DNA of 35,647 nt from assembly GCA_947599965.1 (NCBI GenBank), contig CANQFP010000007.1, positions 1 through 35,647 of the forward strand, read 5' to 3'. The position numbers and the translations under genes were made by a program. Shown piece after piece: positions 1 to 8,366 of the stretch. Source of the DNA: an uncultured Atopobiaceae bacterium. GTDB lineage: Bacteria > Actinomycetota > Coriobacteriia > Coriobacteriales > Atopobiaceae. The first letter of the stretch is position 1. The number at the start of each line of letters is the position of its first letter. Under the pieces are notes generated by a model, which was not told the DNA's origin, did not search any database, and saw nothing but the letters and a program-made list of their open reading frames with translations.

Positions 1-40
1 GCGAAGGATCGCCTTTCGGGGCGAAGGATCGCCTTCCGGG
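1..40. repeat. Two tandem 20-bp repeat units at the window edge
   Basis: Bases 1-20 and 21-40 are the same 20-mer apart from one T/C difference at unit position 16. Each unit contains a small inverted repeat, GAAGG-ATCG-CCTTC or its near match. The array is cut by the window edge, so total copy number is unknown. It could be the end of a terminator or repeat upstream of metK; its function is not known. Confidence 0.6.
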
Positions 41-101
41 CCCTCGCGAAACGGTGCCCTCGATGCGCGCGCTTCGCAAACTCGGAGGGGACTTCGCCGA
101 A

Positions 102-127
102 TTGTCGTGACGCCGTTGGGCTATGGT
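102..127 (+). promoter_or_regulatory. Weak candidate promoter for metK
   Basis: TATGGT at 122-127 fits the loose actinobacterial -10 pattern TANNNT. The best -35-like hexamer, TTGTCG at 102-107, is only 14 bases away, which is short. The rest of the 168-base leader shows no fold I could recognise as a SAM riboswitch. Confidence 0.25.
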
Positions 128-168
128 AGGCACTCGGAAAACACACGCTGCTCCGAAAGGGGTCGACC

Positions 169-1431
169 ATGCCCAAGGAAGTGCGCTACTTCACGAGCGA
201 AAGCGTCACCGAAGGCCATCCCGATAAGATGTGCGACCAGATCTCGGATGCCGTCCTCGACGCGATCCTCGAGAAGGAGACCAAGCTTCAGAACGAGGGC
301 TACGTCGCCCCGAACGGTCGCAAGGCCGATGTGAACGAAGTGCGCTGCGCCTGCGAGACCTTCACCACCACGGGCACCGTCATCGTGGCCGGCGAGATCC
401 GCACCCAGGCCTACGTCGACGTCCAGCAGATCGCGCGCGACGTGGTGGCCGATATCGGCTACACCGACGCCTCCTTCGGCTTCGACGCGCACACCTGCGG
501 CGTCATCAACATGATCCACGAGCAGTCGCCCGACATCGCCATGGGCGTGGACGAATCCCACGAGGCCCAGACGGGCGAGGCGGGAGACATTCGCGACCGC
601 ATCGGCGCGGGCGATCAGGGCATGATGTTCGGCTACGCCACCGATGAGACGAGCGCCCTCATGCCCATGCCGATCTACCTCGCGCAGCGGCTCGCGCAGC
701 GCCTCGCCGAGGTGCGCAAGGACGCGGTACTCGGCTATCTGCGCCCCGACGGCAAGACCCAGGTCACCGTGCGCTACGAGGACGGCGTCCCGGCCGCCGT
801 CACCTGCGTCGTCATCTCCACCCAGCACGACGACGCCATCCACGACATGGATAAGGTCAAAGCCGATCTCGTGAAGCACGTCATCACCCCGGTCTTCGCC
901 GAGGAGGGCGTGGAGTGGTCGGACGCCGAGATCCTCGTGAACCCCACCGGTCGCTTCGTCGTGGGCGGCCCCATGGGCGACACCGGCCTCACCGGCCGAA
1001 AGATCGTCGTGGATACGTATGGCGGCATGGGCCGGCACGGCGGCGGTGCCTTCAGCGGCAAGGATCCCACCAAGGTCGACCGCTCCGCCGCCTACGCCGC
1101 TCGCTGGGTTGCCAAGAACGTCGTGGCCGCCGGCCTCGCGCACACCTGCGAAGTGGAGCTCGCCTACGCCATCGGCGTCGCGCGCCCGCTCTCCGTCCTC
1201 GTCGACACGCACGGCACGGGCACGGTGGCCGATGGCGTCATCGAGGATGCGGTGAAGGAGGTCTTCGACCTGCGCCCCGCCGCCATCATCGAGGAGCTCG
1301 CCCTGCGCCGTCCGATCTATCGCAAGACGGCGGCCTACGGGCACTTCGGTCGAAACGACCCCGATTTCACCTGGGAGGACACCTCGGTGAAGGCCCCCGA
1401 GTTGAGAGCCGCGGTGAAGGCCCGGGTCTAG
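169..1431 (+). CDS. metK: S-adenosylmethionine synthetase
   Basis: MetK makes S-adenosylmethionine from methionine and ATP in the cytoplasm. The 420-residue product shows the N-terminal GHPDK motif, the GAGDQG hexapeptide and [16 protein letters not shown], which carries the triphosphate-binding lysines and aspartate. [10 protein letters not shown] near residue 193 is the other conserved lysine segment. ATG 169 is preceded by a GAAAGGGG ribosome site. Compared with E. coli MetK (about 384 residues) there are two insertions: roughly 18 residues at about 37-54 and about 10 residues before GAGDQG. Every catalytic segment I could check is intact, so the enzyme should be active. It is first in a run with priA, def, fmt and rsmB; the 18-base gap to priA suggests co-transcription. 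The methyl donor it makes is used by the methyltransferases RsmB, RsmD and the SpoU-type enzyme in this window. Confidence 0.97.
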   Translation: MPKEVRYFTSESVTEGHPDKMCDQISDAVLDAILEKETKLQNEGYVAPNGRKADVNEVRCACETFTTTGTVIVAGEIRTQAYVDVQQIARDVVADIGYTDASFGFDAHTCGVINMIHEQSPDIAMGVDESHEAQTGEAGDIRDRIGAGDQGMMFGYATDETSALMPMPIYLAQRLAQRLAEVRKDAVLGYLRPDGKTQVTVRYEDGVPAAVTCVVISTQHDDAIHDMDKVKADLVKHVITPVFAEEGVEWSDAEILVNPTGRFVVGGPMGDTGLTGRKIVVDTYGGMGRHGGGAFSGKDPTKVDRSAAYAARWVAKNVVAAGLAHTCEVELAYAIGVARPLSVLVDTHGTGTVADGVIEDAVKEVFDLRPAAIIEELALRRPIYRKTAAYGHFGRNDPDFTWEDTSVKAPELRAAVKARV

Positions 1432-1449
1432 GCGTCTCGAGGCCCTTTG

Positions 1450-3741
1450 ATGGACTACGCCTCCATCGTCCTCGACATTCCCAGTCGCGCGATCGGCGAC
1501 GTCTACGCCTACGCCGTGCCGGCGGAGCTCTCCGGCGAGGCGCGGGTGGGCTCGACCGTGCTCGTCCGCTTCGGCGGTCGTCCGACGGTGGGCTACGTGG
1601 TCGCGCGCTCGCGGAAGCTGGAAGAGGGTCTCGATCCCTCGAAGGTGCGTTCGGTGGAGCGCGTGCTCGCGGCGAGTGCCTTCGACGAGACGTCGGCCGC
1701 CCTCGCGCTCTGGATGGCCCGGGAATACGCGTGCCCGGCCGCGGCGGCCGTCCGGCTCTTCCTCCCGCCCGGATCCTCGCCGAAGGTGAGGAAGAGGGAG
1801 GACGGCTCTTGGGAGCTCACGGAGGCGAGGCTCTCGGAGCCAGAGCGGCGTTGGGTGCGGCGAGCCCCGGGAGCGAAGGACTACACGCCCCGAAAGGACG
1901 CCTATCGCCAGCGCGAGCTCATCGATGCGCTCGACGGCGGCCCGCTTCGACTTTCCGAGCTCAAGGCGACCCTTCCCGGCGTGGGCGCGACGGTTCGCGC
2001 CCTCGAGCGCAGGGGGGTCGTCGAGGTCTTCGAGGGAGAGGAGGCCCCCGCGCACCTCGGCGAGACGACGCTCGGATCCGCCGGGGCACCCCAGCCGGAG
2101 CGTCTCACGGAAGGCCAGGAGCGCGCACTCGGCGTCATCGGGCGAGCCCTCGGACGCGGCGACGGCTCGGTCGTCCTTGTGGACGGCGTCACGGGTTCTG
2201 GGAAGACGGAGGTCTACCTCGAGGCCATCGAGGTCGCCCTCGCGCTCGGCCGAGGCGCCGTCGTCCTCGTGCCGGAGATCTCCCTCACGCCCCAGACGCT
2301 CGGACGTTTCCGCTCGCGCTTCGGTGGGCGCGTGGCCGTTCTGCACTCGCGTCTCACCACCGCCGAGCGTCGCCAGCAGTGGATGGCCGCGGCGAGCGGC
2401 GCCGCCCGGGTGGTGGTGGGAGCCCGCTCCGCGCTCTTCTGCCCCGTGCGCGACCTCGGGCTCGTGGTCATCGACGAGGAGCACGAGTTCGCCTACAAGC
2501 AGGAGCAGGCGCCCCGCTACCACGCCCGCGAGGTGGCTGCCGAGCTCGTGCGAAGGCGCGGCGCCGCACTCGTGCTCGGAAGCGCCACCCCCTCGCTCGA
2601 AAGCCTCTGGCGCTGCCGTGAGGGAGGGTTGCGCGGGGCGCCCTGGGAGCGCGTGGAGATGCCCGAGCGCGCGAGCGGCGCGCTGCCGTCTGAGGTATCG
2701 CTGATCGACCTGCGCGGACGGCACGAGGAGGGCTCCACGTCCTTCTCGCCCGAGCTCGCGGAGGCGCTTCGCCAAACCCATCGCGCCGGCGAGAAGGCGG
2801 TGCTCCTCATCAACCGGCGCGGCTTCTCGCCGTTTCTCATCTGCGAGGATTGCGGCTGCGTTCCGGAGTGTCCGCACTGCTCCTCCTCGCTCACCTACCA
2901 CGCGCGGCGTCGCGAGCTCATCTGCCACAGCTGCGGCTCCATCTGGCCGCTCAAGCCCTGGCCCGACCCCACCTCGCTCTGCCCCCACTGCGGGAGCCGC
3001 TACCTGCGTGCCCCCGGCGTGGGCACGGAGCGGGTCGAGGGCGAGGTGCAGCTGCTCCTTCCCGATGCCGAGGTCATTCGCATGGACGCCGATACGACGC
3101 GCGGCGCCGGCGCCCACCAGCGTCTGCTCGAGCGCTTCGACGCGACGCCGGGCGCCGTGCTCGTGGGGACGCAGATGATCGCCAAGGGCCTCGACTTCCC
3201 CGACGTCACGCTCGTGGGGGTCGTGAACGCCGACACGTCGCTCAAGCTGCCCGACTTCCGCTCCGCCGAGCGCACCTACGATCTCCTCGAGCAAGTCGCG
3301 GGGCGCGCCGGACGCGGTGCGAAACCCGGGCGCGTGATCATCCAGAGCCACTGGACCACGCATCCCGCCATCGCGAGCGTGGCCGCCCGCGATCGGGCGG
3401 CCTTCCTGGAGAGCGAGCTCTCTCAGCGGCGCGAGGCCGGCTACCCGCCCTTCGCGCGCATCGCCAACATCACCGTCACCGGACGGGATCCGCGGGCCGT
3501 GGAGGAGACGGTGGCGGAGATGGCGGCTCGGCTTCGCGCCCGGGCGCCCTCGCGCTCGTGGAAGGTCGTGGGGCCCGCCGAGTGCCTCAAGGCCAAGGTG
3601 CGCGATCGCTTCCGCCACCACGTGCTCGTGAAGGCGCCGGTTTCCGCCGAGCTCGGTCCCGCTCTCTTCGCCTGCGCTCGGGGCCTCGGCGGCCGTGGGG
3701 TTTCGGTGGCCATCGACGTCGACGCCTACGAGGTGCTCTAG
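1450..3741 (+). CDS. priA: Primosomal protein N' (replication restart helicase PriA)
   Basis: PriA is a 3'-5' superfamily 2 DNA helicase that binds stalled or repaired forks and reloads the replisome. The 763-residue protein has an N-terminal DNA-binding region, Walker A GVTGSGKTE at about 246-254 and the DEEH Walker B box at about 342. A cluster of CxxC pairs starts at about C465 (CEDCGC, CPHC, CHSC, CPHC); these are the zinc-binding cysteines typical of PriA. The C-terminal helicase half has GTQMIAKGLDFP and QVAGRAGRG. I chose ATG 1450 over the in-frame TTG three bases earlier; no strong ribosome site is visible, in keeping with translation following on from metK. priA ahead of def and fmt is a widely conserved order. 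Confidence 0.96.
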   Translation: MDYASIVLDIPSRAIGDVYAYAVPAELSGEARVGSTVLVRFGGRPTVGYVVARSRKLEEGLDPSKVRSVERVLAASAFDETSAALALWMAREYACPAAAAVRLFLPPGSSPKVRKREDGSWELTEARLSEPERRWVRRAPGAKDYTPRKDAYRQRELIDALDGGPLRLSELKATLPGVGATVRALERRGVVEVFEGEEAPAHLGETTLGSAGAPQPERLTEGQERALGVIGRALGRGDGSVVLVDGVTGSGKTEVYLEAIEVALALGRGAVVLVPEISLTPQTLGRFRSRFGGRVAVLHSRLTTAERRQQWMAAASGAARVVVGARSALFCPVRDLGLVVIDEEHEFAYKQEQAPRYHAREVAAELVRRRGAALVLGSATPSLESLWRCREGGLRGAPWERVEMPERASGALPSEVSLIDLRGRHEEGSTSFSPELAEALRQTHRAGEKAVLLINRRGFSPFLICEDCGCVPECPHCSSSLTYHARRRELICHSCGSIWPLKPWPDPTSLCPHCGSRYLRAPGVGTERVEGEVQLLLPDAEVIRMDADTTRGAGAHQRLLERFDATPGAVLVGTQMIAKGLDFPDVTLVGVVNADTSLKLPDFRSAERTYDLLEQVAGRAGRGAKPGRVIIQSHWTTHPAIASVAARDRAAFLESELSQRREAGYPPFARIANITVTGRDPRAVEETVAEMAARLRARAPSRSWKVVGPAECLKAKVRDRFRHHVLVKAPVSAELGPALFACARGLGGRGVSVAIDVDAYEVL

Positions 3742-3786
3742 CATGGGCGCTTGGAAGGTGTCGAGCGCCCTTCGAAGGGGGAGACT

Positions 3787-4338
3787 ATGAGTTCCACAGA
3801 CGACATCCGGCTCACCGGCGATCCGGTCCTGCAGGAGGTCTGCGAGCCCGTCGAGAACGTCGAGGATGTGCGTGAGCTCGCCGAATCCATGCTCGAGACC
3901 ATGTACGAGGCCGAGGGCTGCGGTCTGGCGGCGCCCCAGGTGGGCGTGCCGAAGCGCCTCGTCGTCATCGACTGCGGGTGGGGAAGCGGCGAGAAGACCC
4001 CCTACGTGCTCATCAACCCCGAGATCATCGAGGTCTCCGACGAGACGCGCGTGACGGGGGAGGGGTGCCTCTCCTTCCCCGGCGTGACCGTGGAGGTGGA
4101 GCGTCCGAGGCGCGTGGTGGTGCATGCCATGAACCTCGACGGCGACGTCATGCGCTACGAGGCGGACGGAACCCTCATGGCCGTCTGCCTCCAGCACGAG
4201 ATCGACCACCTGGACGGCAAGACCCTCCTCGACCATCTCGGCCCCATGGCGCGCATGCGCGTGAAACGGCAGGTGCAGGAGGCCATCGAGGCCGGAGCCA
4301 AGCCGGGAGACGTCTCCAATCCCGCCTCGAGGAGCTAG
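3787..4338 (+). CDS. def: Peptide deformylase
   Basis: Def removes the formyl group from the N-terminal methionine of new proteins. All three family motifs are present in the 183-residue product: GCGLAAPQ ending at Q51, EGCLS with metal ligand C94, and QHEIDHLDG with H137, catalytic E138 and H141. A purine-rich GAAGGGGGA ribosome site at 3774-3782 selects ATG 3787 rather than the longer reading from about 3751. The gene lies 45 bases after priA and three bases before fmt, whose product performs the opposite reaction on initiator tRNA. Confidence 0.97.
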   Translation: MSSTDDIRLTGDPVLQEVCEPVENVEDVRELAESMLETMYEAEGCGLAAPQVGVPKRLVVIDCGWGSGEKTPYVLINPEIIEVSDETRVTGEGCLSFPGVTVEVERPRRVVVHAMNLDGDVMRYEADGTLMAVCLQHEIDHLDGKTLLDHLGPMARMRVKRQVQEAIEAGAKPGDVSNPASRS

Positions 4339-4341
4339 GTC

Positions 4342-5262
4342 GTGCGCGTCGTCTTCATGGGGACGCCGGCCTTCGCCGTCCCCGTCCTGCGGCTGCTCGC
4401 CCGCTGCCATGAGGTGGTGGGTGTCCTCACGCGCCCCGACGCCGTGCGCGGGCGCGGTAGGCGCCTCATGCCGAGCCCGGTGAAGGAAGCAGCCGCCGAG
4501 CTCGGGGTTGCCGTCATCGACTGCGCGAGGATCACCCCTGAGATCGTCGCCGGGGTGGCGGCTCTCTCGCCCGACGTGGCCTGCGTGGCTGCCTTCGGCT
4601 GCCTTCTGCCGAAGGGTCTTCTCGACGTGCCTCGGCTCGGCTGCCTGAACGTCCACGCCTCGCTCCTTCCCCGCTGGCGCGGCGCCGCGCCGATCGAGCG
4701 CGCCATCCTCGCGGGGGATCGGGAGACCGGCGTCTCCATCATGGCCATGGAAGAGGGCCTCGATACGGGGCCCTTCGCCTGGCAGGCGAGCGTTCCCTGC
4801 GCGGGGCGCCCCTTGGTCGAGGTGGAACGCGATCTCGCCTACACGGGCGGCTACGGCCTCCTCGATGTCCTCGAGCTCCTCGAGGATGACGAGGTCGTCT
4901 GGACCGCCCAAGACGAGGCGCTCGCCACCTACGCGAAGCGCATCGAGAAGGGCGAGCTGGATCTCGATCCCGCGCGGTCTTCCGAGGAGAACCTGCGCCA
5001 CGTCCTCGCCGCGGATGACGCCCATCCGGCCCGTGCGCTGGTTGCGGGAAGGCTCCTCAGGGTTCGCTCGGCGCGACTCGCCGATGGCGTGGGTGCGACG
5101 CCCGGCGAGCTTTCCCGTTCGCGTGACGGCTCGGTCGTCCTCGGGTGCGCGGAGGGGAGCCTCGAGCTCGTCGAGGTCACGCCCACCGGGAAGAAGCCCA
5201 TGGATGCCCGGAGCTGGGGCCGGGGCCTGCGTGAGGCGCGCCTTGCGTGGGAGCGCCCCTAG
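4342..5262 (+). CDS. fmt: Methionyl-tRNA formyltransferase
   Basis: Fmt transfers a formyl group from 10-formyl-tetrahydrofolate to Met-tRNA for initiation. The 306-residue product begins with the Rossmann strand MRVVFMGTPAFAVP. It carries the formyltransferase active site: N103 and H105 in NVHASLLP, followed by RWRGAAPI, and D141 in EEGLDTGP. The C-terminal third matches the tRNA-binding domain in length. GTG 4342 starts three bases after the def stop, and the fmt stop abuts the rsmB start, so translational coupling is likely. Its folate substrate depends on the one-carbon enzymes of the kind encoded by fchA and folD at 28170-29674. Confidence 0.96.
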   Translation: MRVVFMGTPAFAVPVLRLLARCHEVVGVLTRPDAVRGRGRRLMPSPVKEAAAELGVAVIDCARITPEIVAGVAALSPDVACVAAFGCLLPKGLLDVPRLGCLNVHASLLPRWRGAAPIERAILAGDRETGVSIMAMEEGLDTGPFAWQASVPCAGRPLVEVERDLAYTGGYGLLDVLELLEDDEVVWTAQDEALATYAKRIEKGELDLDPARSSEENLRHVLAADDAHPARALVAGRLLRVRSARLADGVGATPGELSRSRDGSVVLGCAEGSLELVEVTPTGKKPMDARSWGRGLREARLAWERP

Positions 5263-6675
5263 ATGGCGCTCGCCCCGGCTCGGAGACTCGCGCTCGCGGC
5301 GTTCTCCCGCGCGCGTCGCAATCGCGAATGGGTGAGGGACGCGCTGCGCGCGTGCGCCGACGACGAGGCGAAGCACCTCGGGCAGGGCGATCGGGCGCTC
5401 GCCTGGCGCCTCGCCCTGGGGGCCGCGGGAGCGCGGGCGGTTCTCGAGAATCGGGTGCGCGAGGTCGTGCGCAAGCCGTCCGGCTTGGAGCCCCGCGTCT
5501 GGGACGTGCTTATTCTCGGAGCCTTCGAGCTCGGCTATCTCGAAACCCCGGTGCCGGTTGCGGTGGATCAGTGGGTGAGTGCCGCCACATCCGTCTCCCC
5601 CCGCTCGACCGGGCTCGCGAACGCCGTGCTGAGAAAGCTCGCCGGCTTGAGGGCGGATGTGCGCGGCGCCCGAGCGCGCCTGGAGGCCAGGGAGCGGGCT
5701 GCGGAGAGCGGGGAGCTCGCGCTCGCCTCGGGGCTTCCCCTCTGGCTCGTCGAGCGTCTTCGCGAGGTTCTCGGGAATGCGGGAGCCGCGAGGTTCTGCC
5801 TCTCCCTCGCGGATCCCGCGCCGATGTGGCTCGTGAAAACGTCCCCGGAGGCATCGGAAGCCGATATCGCCGAAAGCGACCTCGACGCCGTAGCGTGTGC
5901 GGTGCCCGGTCTCCTGGCGGTGGGGAAACCCGCCGCCGTGGAGGCCTCGTCCGCGCTCGACCGGGGCTTTTCCGTCGAGGATCGTTCGGCCTACGAGATC
6001 GCGCTTCTGAGCGTTCCCGCGGCGGGCGCCTCACGCCTGGAGATCGGCTGCGGGCGGGGGACGAAGACGCTCGCCGCGGCCACGAGGCTCGCGCGCTCGG
6101 GTGCGGGTGCCGAGCTCGTGGGCGTGGATGACGACGGCCGCCGTCTCGCCGAGGCAAGGGAACGCGCGAAGAGTGCCGGCATGGACGTCGATTTCATCGA
6201 AGGCGACGGGCGTGAGCTCGACGCGCTCCTTCCGCCCGGCGCTCGCTTCGACGTGGTCTTCGTCGACGCACCCTGCTCGGGAACCGGAACGCTTCGCCGG
6301 CATCCCGAGATCGCCGCCGCGCTCGAGCCCTCCGCGCTCGATTCGCGCAACGCCGGATCCCTGCCCGCACTCCAACTCGAGCTTCTCGAAGCCGCCGCGG
6401 GCCGCGTGGGGGAGGGAGGATGGTTGCTCTACGCCACCTGCTCGGTTCTCACCGAGGAGAACGAGGACGTCGTCGAGGCCTTCCTGCGATCTCCCGTCGG
6501 CAGGGGTTTCGAGCCGGCGGCGATCGAGCGGCTTCCCGGCTACCGCGCGCTCGAGGCCCGCGCGCGGGCCGAGCTTTCGGCAGATGGCTTCTCGGGGGTC
6601 CGCGCCCGCACGAGCGTCTCGCCGAAGAGCGCCGATGGACATTTCCTCGCGGTATTCAGGGGGAACGCCACCTGA
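5263..6675 (+). CDS. rsmB: 16S rRNA m5C967 methyltransferase RsmB (Sun/Fmu family)
   Basis: RsmB methylates a cytosine of 16S rRNA with S-adenosylmethionine. The 470-residue protein has an N-terminal NusB-like RNA-binding domain (about 1-150) and a Rossmann methyltransferase domain with the SAM loop EIGCGRGTKT. The two family cysteines are visible: C338 in DAPCSGTGTLRRHPEI and C393 in YATCSV. In this family the TC cysteine forms the covalent link to the base and the PC cysteine releases it. ATG 5263 directly follows the fmt stop with no gap. Position after def-fmt is conserved in many bacteria. The next gene is convergent, so this ends the metK-rsmB run. Confidence 0.95.
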   Translation: MALAPARRLALAAFSRARRNREWVRDALRACADDEAKHLGQGDRALAWRLALGAAGARAVLENRVREVVRKPSGLEPRVWDVLILGAFELGYLETPVPVAVDQWVSAATSVSPRSTGLANAVLRKLAGLRADVRGARARLEARERAAESGELALASGLPLWLVERLREVLGNAGAARFCLSLADPAPMWLVKTSPEASEADIAESDLDAVACAVPGLLAVGKPAAVEASSALDRGFSVEDRSAYEIALLSVPAAGASRLEIGCGRGTKTLAAATRLARSGAGAELVGVDDDGRRLAEARERAKSAGMDVDFIEGDGRELDALLPPGARFDVVFVDAPCSGTGTLRRHPEIAAALEPSALDSRNAGSLPALQLELLEAAAGRVGEGGWLLYATCSVLTEENEDVVEAFLRSPVGRGFEPAAIERLPGYRALEARARAELSADGFSGVRARTSVSPKSADGHFLAVFRGNAT

Positions 6676-6710
6676 GAGCGCCGACGACGCCTTGGCGTGG
6701 CTTCGGGAAC

Positions 6711-7055
6711 TCAGCCCTCCGAGCTCGAGGAGGAGTCGGAGGTGGAGGCTGCGCTCGACGGGGAATCGGAACTCGCCGAGCCCTCCGACGAGACCGTGGA
6801 ACCCGATGACTCGGAGTCGGACGAGTTCGATGGGGAACCCTCGGACGGTGCGGGGACGCTCGAGCCGGAGCCGCCGGATCCGCGCATGTCGGTGTTGTAG
6901 AAGCCCGAGCCCTTGAGGGTGATGCCGGAGGCCTCGAAGACCCGCGACGCCTCGGTGCCGCACTTCGGGCAGTGCACCGTCGGCTTCTCGTTCATGCCGT
7001 GCTCCACCTCGAAGACGTGGTGGCAGGCGGGGCAGCGATAGTCGTAGCGGGCCAT
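6711..7055 (-). CDS. FmdB/CxxC_CxxC_SSSS family zinc-ribbon protein with Ser-rich tail
   Basis: This 114-residue protein has an FmdB-type regulatory zinc ribbon: MARYDYRCPAC with C8 and C11, then HCPKC with C29 and C32. It continues into the family block ASGITLKGSGFYNTD. Residues 59-114 are a disordered tail very rich in Ser, Gly, Glu and Asp, a known trait of the family. The start at 7055 is preferred over one five codons upstream because a GGAAAGGA ribosome site (plus 7060-7067) lies between the two. The family is often called a putative regulatory protein, but its biochemical role is not established. It is convergent with rsmB and divergent from thiN. Confidence 0.85.
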   Translation of the reverse strand: MARYDYRCPACHHVFEVEHGMNEKPTVHCPKCGTEASRVFEASGITLKGSGFYNTDMRGSGGSGSSVPAPSEGSPSNSSDSESSGSTVSSEGSASSDSPSSAASTSDSSSSSEG

Positions 7056-7168
7056 GGGCTTCCTTTCCATCCGGACGGAAGGGAAGTCTAGCCCGAAACC
7101 CCGGCGGCCATGGAGCTTGTGGGAAACTTGGCGAAACGCGGGTCGCGGGAGACGGATGCGAGGGGGCC

Positions 7169-7894
7169 GTGGATTTCACGATGGAAGACGCCGGGCACGC
7201 GCGATGCGCCTGCCGAGACGAGGGGGCGCGCCCTCGCTATCTCCTCGTGGGCGGCTCGCCGGAGCCGAGCTCCGCGGAGCTCGTTCGCGCGCTCGCCGCC
7301 TCGGTGGATCGGGTCGTGGCCGTCGATCGCGGCGCCGAGGTGCTCATCGCCGCCGGCGTCTCGCCCTGGGCCTACGTGGGCGACGCCGATTCCATCTCCG
7401 GCGATGCCTTCGAGGAGGCCACGCGCGAGGCCGAGGTGGTTCGCCTCCATCCCGTCCTCAAAGACGCCACCGACCTCACGCTCGCCTTCGAGCTCGCGGA
7501 AGAGGGGGGTGCGCGCTCCGTCATCGCCACGTGCCTCACCGGAGGACGGCTCGACCATCAACTGGGTGTCATCGGCACCTTGGCGGCGTGGGCGCGTCTT
7601 CGCCCCGAACTCGTCGAAGACACCTTCCGGGCTTGGCTGCTCTCGCCCGAGGGCCGCGCCTCCGTGACGCTCGACGAAGCCGCCGTGGGGGCCACGCTCT
7701 CCGTGCTCTCCCTCGCCGATCCGGCCACGGTTTCCGAGGCTGGCATGCGCTGGGATCTCGACCATCACGAGCTCGCCCTCCTCGACGATCTCGGCGTCTC
7801 GAACGTCGTCGAGGCGGTTGGCGCGCGCGTCAGCTGCGACGGGGGCCGCTGCCTCGTGGTGCTCGACCTCCCACCGAAGAAGGCCGGATCGTAG
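7169..7894 (+). CDS. thiN: Thiamine pyrophosphokinase
   Basis: ThiN makes thiamine diphosphate by transferring pyrophosphate from ATP to thiamine. The 241-residue protein has the three family signatures: GDADS at 71-75, DATDLTLAF at about 99-107 and GGRLDHQLG at 125-133. The start is uncertain: GTG 7169 follows a GAGGGGG stretch, while ATG 7181 is four codons in. The gene stands alone between oppositely oriented neighbours. thiN next to rpmB is also the order in Bacillus subtilis (yloS-spoVM-rpmB), which supports the call. Confidence 0.9.
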   Translation: MDFTMEDAGHARCACRDEGARPRYLLVGGSPEPSSAELVRALAASVDRVVAVDRGAEVLIAAGVSPWAYVGDADSISGDAFEEATREAEVVRLHPVLKDATDLTLAFELAEEGGARSVIATCLTGGRLDHQLGVIGTLAAWARLRPELVEDTFRAWLLSPEGRASVTLDEAAVGATLSVLSLADPATVSEAGMRWDLDHHELALLDDLGVSNVVEAVGARVSCDGGRCLVVLDLPPKKAGS

Positions 7895-7925
7895 CCCCGA
7901 TAGCCGAACCGCACGCCCGGGCCAC

Positions 7926-7961
7926 GAAAAAACGCACCGGAGCCCGATGCTCCGATGCGTT
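7926..7961 (-). terminator. Intrinsic terminator of rpmB
   Basis: A 13-bp stem with one mismatch (7931-7943 pairing with 7949-7961) has a five-base loop CCGAT. On the minus strand it is followed by a run of T residues, seen as AAAAAA on the plus strand at 7927-7932. It therefore ends rpmB transcription. The plus side has no T run, so it is a weaker stop for thiN. Confidence 0.85.
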
Positions 7962-7984
7962 CTCGAAAGCTCGAGGTGCCTCGC

Positions 7985-8173
7985 TCAGCCGCGCTGCAGG
8001 TTGCCCTTCTTCAGGCAGCGGGTGCAGACGTTCATCTTGCGCTTGCGGCCGTTCTGCACGATGGTCACGCGCTGGATGTTCGGCTTGAACGTGCGGTTCG
8101 TGACCCGGTGGGAGTGGCTCACGGAGCGGCCGGCAACGGGATGCTTGCCGCAGATCTCGCAGACTTTGGACAT
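7985..8173 (-). CDS. rpmB: 50S ribosomal protein L28
   Basis: This 62-residue protein of the large ribosomal subunit starts MSKVCEICGK and carries SHRVTNRTFKPNIQ, clear L28 features. It is the zinc-ribbon (C+) form, with C5/C8 and C50/C53. An AGGAGG-like site (GGGGAGG on the minus strand) precedes ATG 8173, so the much longer open frame reaching 8407 is not used. The gene is monocistronic, with its own promoter at 8219-8224 and a terminator at 7926-7961. It is divergent from asp23. Confidence 0.96.
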   Translation of the reverse strand: MSKVCEICGKHPVAGRSVSHSHRVTNRTFKPNIQRVTIVQNGRKRKMNVCTRCLKKGNLQRG

Positions 8174-8218
8174 GGGGCTACCTCCCCGGGGGAGCGTCGG
8201 TGTTCTCAAAACCCGCAC

Positions 8219-8227
8219 ACTATAGCA
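8219..8227 (-). promoter_or_regulatory. Extended -10 promoter of rpmB
   Basis: On the minus strand the sequence reads TGC-TATAGT, an extended -10 element with five of six consensus bases. No good -35 hexamer is seen 16-18 bases upstream. It lies 46 bases before the rpmB start. Confidence 0.6.
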
Positions 8228-8282
8228 CAGCCGTTTCAAAACCGATGCACGCGGGTTCTGGGGTACGTGGGCTTTGTGTGGG

Positions 8283-8288
8283 TATACT
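8283..8288 (+). promoter_or_regulatory. Candidate -10 box for asp23-fakA
   Basis: TATACT matches five of six bases of the -10 consensus and lies in the 193-base divergent region between rpmB and asp23. I see no -35 match at standard spacing. Transcription would begin near 8295, giving a leader of about 70 bases before asp23. Confidence 0.45.
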
Positions 8289-8366
8289 TTCAGGAGTCCG
8301 AACCGTTGGGGCCCGCGTGTCGCTCGCGCACGTGAGCGAGGGCCCGAGGGAGCAGGAGGCAGGTTC

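Noticed and set aside
41-168. SAM riboswitch or other aptamer before metK
   Set aside because: No conserved helices or terminator/anti-terminator pair could be recognised in the short leader.
121-5376. 1751-codon open frame on the minus strand
   Set aside because: It lies opposite four clear genes with family motifs; its translation is low-complexity Arg/Gly/His/Asp-rich text with no family motif, as expected for a codon-bias shadow.
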